This document shows, piece after piece, positions 58,018 to 64,000 of a stretch of 64,000 nt of DNA. The notes below the pieces were generated by a model. It saw only the letters and a program-made list of their open reading frames with translations. It searched no databases and was not told where the DNA came from. This DNA is from Candidatus Marithrix sp. Canyon 246 (GTDB lineage: Bacteria > Pseudomonadota > Gammaproteobacteria > Beggiatoales > Beggiatoaceae), in the NCBI RefSeq assembly GCF_001723685.1, contig NZ_MCBX01000005.1, forward strand, positions 62,001-126,000, in the 5' to 3' direction. The translations under genes were made by a program, and so were the position numbers. The first letter of the stretch is position 1, and each line of letters opens with the position of its first letter.

Positions 58018-58728
58018 TTATAAATTCATTTTCTTAAATTGAAACTCTGGAATAGTCTTAATAATCAACATTATCCATTTCCATATCCATTTGGTATAAA
58101 GCACATTTTTTCCATTTTGTTGGGCTTTATAAATATCTGTTGCTACATCTTCAGGCTTAGCAGTCAACTTCTTAGGTAAATCCATGCCTTCGGTCATTTT
58201 GGTTGCTACAAAACCCGGTTTAACTGTAAGTACATGCACATTGGCAGCATAAAGTCTATTTCTAAGCCCAGATAGATAAGTAGTTAATGCCGCTTTGGCT
58301 GAACCATATATATAATTACTTTTTCTGCCTCTATCACCAGCCACTGAACTTATAGCTACTATAAATCCACTTTTGCGCTGTTCAAAATCATTAGCTATGA
58401 TGTTAATAAAATGCACCACGCCAGTATAATTAGTATCAATGATCTTCTGGGTTTCAGACAATTCACCAAGATAACCAACCGCTGAAATTATGCCTAATGG
58501 TTTCTCTTCCAAACCATCATAAATAGATTTATGAGATATATAATCTAATATATCCAATTCAATACATTTAACCTTTCTATCAAATCGTATTGTTATATCA
58601 TTAGCAAATGTTTCTAATTCACTTACATTTCTAGCCGCTAAATAAAGATCATATCCATGCTTAGCATATTCTCTAGCAGTAGCTTTTGCTATGTCGCTTT
58701 TGGCACCGATTATCAGTACATAACTCAT
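58018..58728 (-). CDS. dprE2: SDR oxidoreductase, DprE2-like
   Basis: DprE2 reduces the 2-keto intermediate made by DprE1, producing decaprenylphosphoryl-arabinofuranose in mycobacteria. The 236-residue protein has the Rossmann motif VLIIGAKSDIAKATAREYA, the serine region VAISSVAGDRGRKSNY and the YIYGSAKAAL catalytic Tyr/Lys. KPGFVATKMTEGMDLP is typical of this subgroup. The DprE1-like partner is 2.4 kb away on the same strand, separated by two opposite-strand cytochrome genes. The lipid and sugar used here are unknown. Confidence 0.82.
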   Translation of the reverse strand: MSYVLIIGAKSDIAKATAREYAKHGYDLYLAARNVSELETFANDITIRFDRKVKCIELDILDYISHKSIYDGLEEKPLGIISAVGYLGELSETQKIIDTNYTGVVHFINIIANDFEQRKSGFIVAISSVAGDRGRKSNYIYGSAKAALTTYLSGLRNRLYAANVHVLTVKPGFVATKMTEGMDLPKKLTAKPEDVATDIYKAQQNGKNVLYTKWIWKWIMLIIKTIPEFQFKKMNL

Positions 58729-58853
58729 GTTATATCACCATTTTATAATATATTTACATATTATTTTATAATATATAAATAAATATATCAGAATACCAAA
58801 TTTTTGTACATTTGTTATAATATAATTTTATTATTAATAGGAATAAAAATTAT

Positions 58854-60506
58854 ATGAAAACACTCATGTTTGTTAGTGTATTTATTGCTTTATTGCTGAC
58901 AGGTGGTAAGGTAATCGCTGAAGATGAGCCAAAAGTAGAAATGGGAATTTCTGAATATAGTCATACAGATCAAGATCATATTCAGAAAACTCCAAAGGAA
59001 AGTAAATCTACAACTGATCATTCCAAGCTCAAAGAATTACAAGGTCCATTTTCAAGCGGACCAGAAGTCACCAAAGCCTGTCTTAAATGTCATAATAAGG
59101 CTGGGCACCAGTTTATGAAAAATAAACACTGGACTTGGAAACATACACATCCTAAAACAGGTCAAAAGTTAGGAAAAGGTGTGCTGATTAATAATTTCTG
59201 TACTAACGCTAAAGGCAATGAGGGCATGTGTGCCCAGTGTCATGCTGGTTACAATATGACAGATTCAAACTTTGACTTTAGCAATCAGGAAAATATGGAC
59301 TGTCTGGTTTGTCATGAATCAACTGGAACTTATTATAAGACCCCAACAACAAAAGGGAATAAATCCTGTTCTGTCATGTTTGAAGGTAAGCCACCTATTG
59401 AATGGGCGAAGGTAGCGCAAAGTGTCGCAATGCCTAGTCGCAATAATTGTGGTAAATGTCATTTTTATGGTGGCGGTGGCGATAATGTCAAACATGGTGA
59501 TTTATCCTCTGTATTGTTGAATCCACCCAAAGATGTTGATGTTCATATGAGTGCCGATGGTGAAGATTTTACCTGTGTTACATGTCATGTTGGTGAAGGA
59601 CATGAATGGGCTGGTAGTCGTTATGAAATGTTAGTTAATGATAAAGTAGGTACTGGTAAACCGGGTATGCCGCGTGAAGTGGCTTCCTGTGAAAGTTGTC
59701 ACAGTGCTTCACCACATTCCACCAATACAATAGCAGGGATTAAACTTAATAATCATACCAAAGTGGTAGCTTGTGAAACTTGCCATATTCCAGAAATAGC
59801 CAGAGGTGGAGTTGCCACTCAAATTGATTGGGATTGGCGTACTATGGGCAAGCTTAAAAATGGCGAAGGTTTTAAGCTTAAAGAATATACACAAGGTGAT
59901 GGTCATCATCGTGCTACCTATAAATCAATTAAAGGAACATTCACTTATGCGGAAAATCTCGAACCCATGTATGCTTGGTTCGATGGCACTATGCGCTATA
60001 TAACCATTGATACTAAATTTGATCCCTCTAAAGGTCCAATAGATATCAATAGTTTTTCTGGTTCTCATGATGATCCAAATTCACGTATCTATCCTTTCAA
60101 ACGTATGCACACAACCATGCCCTATGACAAAGGTAATAATACCTTGGTTTATATGAACTTATGGGGCAATGATGGCAATGCTTTGTGGGGAACTTATGAT
60201 TTTAGTAAAGCGATTGAAACTGGAATGAAAAAAAATGGTATCCCTTATAGTGGAGAATGGGGTTTTATTAAAACTTATTCTTATTGGCCTATCAATCACA
60301 TGGTTGCACCTAAAAAAGATGCCTTGGAATGTGCAGAATGTCATTCAAAAGCAGGACGACTTAGCCATCTTAAAGGCTTTTATATGCCCGGAACTGGCAA
60401 CAAATTACTTGATATAATTGCTTTATTAGCTATTTTGGGAACACTCGGTGGTGTTTTGGGTCACGCAACTTTACGCAAAATAACCAGCAGCAGGAGAAAA
60501 AAATAA
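58854..60506 (+). CDS. otr: Membrane-anchored octaheme cytochrome c, tetrathionate reductase (Otr) family
   Basis: The 550-residue product has a signal peptide (cleaved near VIAED) and eight CxxCH motifs, near residues 76, 126, 150, 199, 241, 279, 307 and 498. A single C-terminal helix (about 513-535) with a basic end would anchor it to the membrane. The KHWTWKHTHP motif between the first two hemes and the overall spacing resemble Shewanella octaheme tetrathionate reductase, which reduces tetrathionate, nitrite and hydroxylamine in vitro. It is followed directly, with one shared base, by a cytochrome b gene that could supply quinol electrons. Confidence 0.88.
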   Translation: MKTLMFVSVFIALLLTGGKVIAEDEPKVEMGISEYSHTDQDHIQKTPKESKSTTDHSKLKELQGPFSSGPEVTKACLKCHNKAGHQFMKNKHWTWKHTHPKTGQKLGKGVLINNFCTNAKGNEGMCAQCHAGYNMTDSNFDFSNQENMDCLVCHESTGTYYKTPTTKGNKSCSVMFEGKPPIEWAKVAQSVAMPSRNNCGKCHFYGGGGDNVKHGDLSSVLLNPPKDVDVHMSADGEDFTCVTCHVGEGHEWAGSRYEMLVNDKVGTGKPGMPREVASCESCHSASPHSTNTIAGIKLNNHTKVVACETCHIPEIARGGVATQIDWDWRTMGKLKNGEGFKLKEYTQGDGHHRATYKSIKGTFTYAENLEPMYAWFDGTMRYITIDTKFDPSKGPIDINSFSGSHDDPNSRIYPFKRMHTTMPYDKGNNTLVYMNLWGNDGNALWGTYDFSKAIETGMKKNGIPYSGEWGFIKTYSYWPINHMVAPKKDALECAECHSKAGRLSHLKGFYMPGTGNKLLDIIALLAILGTLGGVLGHATLRKITSSRRKK

Positions 60507-61165
60507 TGTCTCATACAGTAAAACTACGAGTTTTTAAACGCTTTGAAAGATTATGGCACTGGAGTCAGATGGCACTTATTTTTACTCTGATATTCACGGG
60601 TTTTGGCGTTTATGGCGTTCATGATTTAATTAGTTTTAGCGATGCTGTCACTATACACACAGGATCTGCACTTATCCTGTTAGTAATTTGGGCTTTTGCA
60701 ACCTTCTGGTTATTTACAACCGGAGAATGGCGGCATTATATCCCGACTAGGAAACATTTTATAAAAGTTGCGCGTTATTATGCCTTTGGAATTTTCAAAG
60801 GTGAACACCACCCTTATATAAAAACCTACCGCCGCAAGCATAATCCACTGCAAGCATTAACTTATCTAATGGTTAAGACTGTGATCTTTCCTGCGATCTG
60901 GATATCAGGTATAGCCTATCTGCTGATAAGCTTTGGCTTAGGCGATTTCTTAAGTGGTATTGGGATAGGATGGATAGCACTGATTCATACCCTATCAGCT
61001 ATTGCGATTGTGATGTTTGTCATTGCCCATGTCTATCTACTCACGACTGGGCATTCTTTTGTAGAACACGTCAAACCAATGATTACTGGTTATGATGACG
61101 TGGATTTAACGGATGAAGAACTAGCTTATTTACGGGCTAATGAGCCAAATACAATCAAAGAATAG
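60506..61165 (+). CDS. Cytochrome b561-like membrane subunit paired with Otr
   Basis: The 219-residue protein has about four membrane helices and histidines in the positions of b-heme ligands: RLWHWSQMALIFTLIFTG, TIHTGSALILLV, ALIHTLSAIAI and IAHVYLLTTGHS. It belongs to the Ni,Fe-hydrogenase/thiosulfate-reductase cytochrome b group that links periplasmic c-type partners to quinones. Its ATG overlaps the otr stop. A perfect hairpin follows the stop. Confidence 0.88.
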   Translation: MSHTVKLRVFKRFERLWHWSQMALIFTLIFTGFGVYGVHDLISFSDAVTIHTGSALILLVIWAFATFWLFTTGEWRHYIPTRKHFIKVARYYAFGIFKGEHHPYIKTYRRKHNPLQALTYLMVKTVIFPAIWISGIAYLLISFGLGDFLSGIGIGWIALIHTLSAIAIVMFVIAHVYLLTTGHSFVEHVKPMITGYDDVDLTDEELAYLRANEPNTIKE

Positions 61166-61178
61166 CTATGATTTATAA

Positions 61179-61207
61179 GAGTGGGGATTTAAATCCCCAC
61201 TCTTTTT
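61179..61207. terminator. Perfect hairpin terminator shared with dprE1
   Basis: AGAGTGGGGATTT and AAATCCCCACTCT pair without a gap and are followed by TTTTT on the plus strand. It ends the otr-cytochrome b unit. The stop codon and last residues (KRVGI) of the convergent dprE1-like gene lie within it, so it may work in both directions. Confidence 0.85.
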
Positions 61208-62487
61208 GATTGTAATGAATGAAATTTTTGATCCATTTTATACTGTTTTCTGAGCTGTCTAAATTTATCTATATCCTTATAACCAGCTTCAAATGTCTGT
61301 TTACTAACTCGTACATCTTTACTTAAATAAAATCGCCCTTCATATTTCAAGACTATTTTATCCAATTCATTCAATAGCTCAAATAAGCCCGGTTCGATTT
61401 TGAAATCCAAAGCTAGAGTATAACCTTGAATCGGGAAAGAGAGCCAATTGGCATTAGCCTTACCAAACAGTTTCAGAACCGCCAAAAATGAACCTTTACC
61501 TGATGCCGCTATTTTACTAAGGATTTGTTCTAAACCTTCATAACTTTTTTCTAATGGCAATACAAATTGATACTGAGTAAAGCCATTTTTGCCATATATG
61601 CGATTCCAATTACCAATAGCATCAAGAGGATAGAAAAAACTATCAATTCCTATTTTCTGTTGAGATACCGCTTGTCTAACTTTAGCATAATAGAGACTAT
61701 TAAAGGATTTAACCGTCAGATTGTTTAGTACAAAGGAAGGAAATTGAAACGGAATCGAAATTTTATTAGTATTGACATAATCAAGATTACCATCATCAGC
61801 ATGTTCACCTACCATCAGCAAACACCTGCCTAAACTATCTCCTTTAGCCATACAATCAATCCATGCAACTGAATAAGTATAATCTTTATACTGTTCAAAT
61901 GCTTCAAAAGTATCTTGAAGATTTTTTGTCTTGATAGTAAGCTGATCAATCATGGATGAATTAATAGGCAGAAACTTAATTTTAGCATCAATAATAATAC
62001 CCGTCAAACCCATACCACCACAAGTAGCTTGAAAAATATCAGGGTTTATAGAATGGGAACAAATAATGATTTCCCCATTTTCCAACATCATAGTAAATTC
62101 AACAATAGAATCACTAAAAGAACCTTTTACATGATGATTTTTTCCATGCACATCACTAGCAATAGCACCACCAACAGTAATCAACTTAGTTCCGGGAGTA
62201 ACAGAGACAAACCATCCTTTGGGAATAAAAGTTTCCAATATTTCCGAAAGCAACACACCTGCTTGACAATGCAAAATACCAGTATTTTGATCAAAATCTA
62301 AAAAATAATTATATGATTTAACATCAATCTGATGTTTATTTAACGCGCTATCACCATAACTTCTACCATTTCCACTAGCAATAATATTATTATGTTGATT
62401 TATAATATTTTTTAATGCTTGCCTATTCTCAAACTTATAAGCAATTACATCTATATTTGGATAATTTCCCCAACTTAGTAAAGCCAT
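61189..62487 (-). CDS. dprE1: FAD-linked oxidase, DprE1-like
   Basis: DprE1 oxidises decaprenylphosphoryl-ribose at C2 as the first step of epimerisation to arabinose. The 432-residue protein has the PCMH FAD-binding fold: IIASGNGRSYGDSALN near residue 40, GVLLSEILETFIPKGWFVSV, then VTPGTKLITVGGAIASDVHG with the KNHHVKGSFSDSI stretch. GGMGLTGIIIDAKIKFLP follows near 160. The match to the family is good. The protein could serve arabinofuranose or another C2-epimerised sugar. Its DprE2-like partner lies beyond the otr insertion. Confidence 0.85.
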   Translation of the reverse strand: MALLSWGNYPNIDVIAYKFENRQALKNIINQHNNIIASGNGRSYGDSALNKHQIDVKSYNYFLDFDQNTGILHCQAGVLLSEILETFIPKGWFVSVTPGTKLITVGGAIASDVHGKNHHVKGSFSDSIVEFTMMLENGEIIICSHSINPDIFQATCGGMGLTGIIIDAKIKFLPINSSMIDQLTIKTKNLQDTFEAFEQYKDYTYSVAWIDCMAKGDSLGRCLLMVGEHADDGNLDYVNTNKISIPFQFPSFVLNNLTVKSFNSLYYAKVRQAVSQQKIGIDSFFYPLDAIGNWNRIYGKNGFTQYQFVLPLEKSYEGLEQILSKIAASGKGSFLAVLKLFGKANANWLSFPIQGYTLALDFKIEPGLFELLNELDKIVLKYEGRFYLSKDVRVSKQTFEAGYKDIDKFRQLRKQYKMDQKFHSLQSKRVGI

Positions 62488-62546
62488 CTTGTATTCAGCT
62501 CCTTATAGACTATAATAACCAAATTTGCTAATTTAACATTTTTTTT

Positions 62547-63854
62547 ATGAACATTGGTTTTATATCTCTAGGTTGCCCCAAAGCAACCGTAGATTCTGAA
62601 CGTATTCTTACACAATTACGCGCTGAAGGTTATGCCATTAGCCCTAATTATAATGATGCTGAACTTGTAGTTGTTAATACTTGTGGTTTTATTAATGAGG
62701 CAGTTGAAGAATCCTTAGAAGTTATTGGTGAAGCCTTAGCAGAAAATGGTAAAGTCATAGTTACCGGTTGTTTAGGTGCGCGTGGTGATTTGGTTAAGAA
62801 AACTTTTCCAGAATTATTAGCTGTAACTGGTCCAAATTCTGTAGATGAAGTCATGACAGCAATTCATACAGAATTACCTCCAGAGCATGATCCTTACATT
62901 GATTTAGTTCCTCCCGGGGGAATTAAACTTACTCCGCGTCATTATGCCTACCTTAAAATTGCAGAAGGTTGTAATCAAAAATGTAGTTTCTGTATTATCC
63001 CTAGCTTACGTGGGCGTTTAGTCAGTCGTCCAATTGGCGATATTTTAGACGAAGCAGAAAAGCTAGTTAGCGCAGGAGTGCGGGAATTATTAATAGTATC
63101 TCAAGATACAGCGGCTTATGGAGTAGATACTAAATATCGCCTAGACTTTTGGCAAGGTAAACCATTAAAAACTCGTATTACCGAATTAGTACGTAATTTA
63201 GCTACTCTAGGAGCATGGTTACGTTTACATTATATTTACCCTTATCCTCATGTAGATCAATTAGTTGAACTAATGGCAGACGGTTTAGTTTTACCATATT
63301 TAGATGTGCCATTACAACATGGAAGCCCTAAAATTCTAAAGGCAATGCGTCGCCCAGCTAATAGTGAAAATATGCTAGCTCGAATAGCCAATTGGCGTGA
63401 AATTTGTCCAGATATTACACTTCGTAGTACGTTTATTGTAGGTTTTCCCGGCGAAACCGAACAAGAATTTGAAACTTTATTGGATTTTATCCAACAAGCA
63501 CGTTTAGATCGTGTCGGTGCCTTCGCCTACTCAGCAGTAGAAGGAGCCACAGCCAATCAATTAGCCGGTGCAATACCAGAAGAACTAAAACAAGAACGCC
63601 TAAATCGCTTCATGGAAATGCAAAGTCAAATTAGCGCGGAAAAGCTACAACAAAAAATTGGACAAAAAATCACAGTAATAGTAGATGAAATTACCGACAC
63701 TGAAATTTATGCACGTAGTGCCGCCGAAGCCCCTGAAATAGACGGATTAATAATCATAGAAAAAACAAAGGATTTATTACCGGGCGCATTAGTAGATGTA
63801 AGAATTACAGACGCTGATGAACATGACTTATATTCTAAAATTGAAAATTCATGA
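62547..63854 (+). CDS. rimO: Ribosomal protein S12 methylthiotransferase
   Basis: RimO is a radical-SAM enzyme that adds a methylthio group to Asp of ribosomal protein S12. The 435-residue protein has the N-terminal cluster cysteines ([32 protein letters not shown]), the radical-SAM motif [20 protein letters not shown] and a C-terminal TRAM domain. It is divergent from dprE1. Confidence 0.97.
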   Translation: MNIGFISLGCPKATVDSERILTQLRAEGYAISPNYNDAELVVVNTCGFINEAVEESLEVIGEALAENGKVIVTGCLGARGDLVKKTFPELLAVTGPNSVDEVMTAIHTELPPEHDPYIDLVPPGGIKLTPRHYAYLKIAEGCNQKCSFCIIPSLRGRLVSRPIGDILDEAEKLVSAGVRELLIVSQDTAAYGVDTKYRLDFWQGKPLKTRITELVRNLATLGAWLRLHYIYPYPHVDQLVELMADGLVLPYLDVPLQHGSPKILKAMRRPANSENMLARIANWREICPDITLRSTFIVGFPGETEQEFETLLDFIQQARLDRVGAFAYSAVEGATANQLAGAIPEELKQERLNRFMEMQSQISAEKLQQKIGQKITVIVDEITDTEIYARSAAEAPEIDGLIIIEKTKDLLPGALVDVRITDADEHDLYSKIENS

Positions 63855-63933
63855 AATAGATAATATAATAACTGAACGATTCAAATTAGTTAAATTAACC
63901 AATTTACTAATTTCATTATAAAAGGGGCTTCTA

Positions 63934-64000
63934 ATGAGTTTATCAGAAAGGTTACATATAAAATATCCAGCAAGTATTGGCAAACGTTTGGGTAAAAAAG
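63934..64000 (+). CDS. Start of an unidentified gene, cut by window edge
   Basis: After AAAGGGG an ATG opens MSLSERLHIKYPASIGKRLG, and the frame continues to the window end. Twenty-two codons are visible; the basic N-terminus has no recognised motif. It lies 79 bp downstream of rimO on the same strand. Confidence 0.5.
   Translation, partial: MSLSERLHIKYPASIGKRLGKK

Overview
The window looks like a chromosomal piece of an AT-rich, sulfur-oxidising gammaproteobacterium, most plausibly a member of the Beggiatoaceae/Thiotrichales. The taxonomic call is an inference from gene content: a type I sulfide:quinone oxidoreductase, duplicated flavocytochrome c sulfide dehydrogenase (fccAB) and soxYZ, an octaheme hydroxylamine-oxidoreductase-like cytochrome, an octaheme tetrathionate-reductase-like cytochrome, the gammaproteobacterial order leuD-leuB-asd-fimV, and many small palindromic elements among relics of broken genes. 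No rRNA, tRNA or CRISPR array was recognised.

Layout. 0-11.5 kb: the end of a UDP-galactopyranose mutase gene, a giant repeat-built secreted protein, a frameshifted TnpB element and a second large secreted protein (Calx-beta, PKD). 11.5-23.5 kb, all on the minus strand: a rhodanese lipoprotein, a three-domain glycosyltransferase with a coiled coil, a polytopic membrane protein, a lipoprotein, fimV, asd, leuB, leuD (its start rebuilt by a small insertion) and tyrS. 23.6-25.5 kb: relics (fccB, a PIN toxin, an XseA tail, a DUF2326 tail) around an apparently intact RelE/YafQ-type toxin-antitoxin pair. 25.5-33.5 kb: the sulfur core, fccBA facing away from hao-tpr-soxYZ, then a second fccBA/soxYZ copy without hao-tpr. 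33.5-35.5 kb: a two-gene ATPase/HNH-like cassette that may be a defence system. 35.5-41.4 kb: a five-gene catabolic operon (three-subunit flavin dehydrogenase, VOC protein, sodium symporter) divergent from an ornithine-cyclodeaminase-family gene. 41.4-50.6 kb: a chimeric relic zone, then housekeeping genes (DNA alkylation repair, sdhA, rnfH, ratA, a sodium symporter, smpB, cysE, sqr, vanZ, uppP). 50.6-55.5 kb: relics around a secreted propeller protein whose caspase-like domain has lost its catalytic residues. 55.5-64 kb: an oligosaccharide flippase, ychF, dprE2- and dprE1-like genes separated by an otr-cytochrome b pair, rimO and the start of an unknown gene.

How it fits together: Sqr and FccAB would feed sulfide electrons to quinone and cytochrome c, SoxYZ would carry sulfur intermediates, and the two octaheme cytochromes could use nitrogen or sulfur oxyanions. 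Glf, DprE1/DprE2, the flippase, UppP and the glycosyltransferases suggest a surface glycan with furanose sugars. A 33-35 bp double palindrome occurs seven times. It fills five of the six non-overlapping junctions between intact convergent genes and twice supplies the end of a protein, so it probably acts as a bidirectional terminator as well as a repeat.
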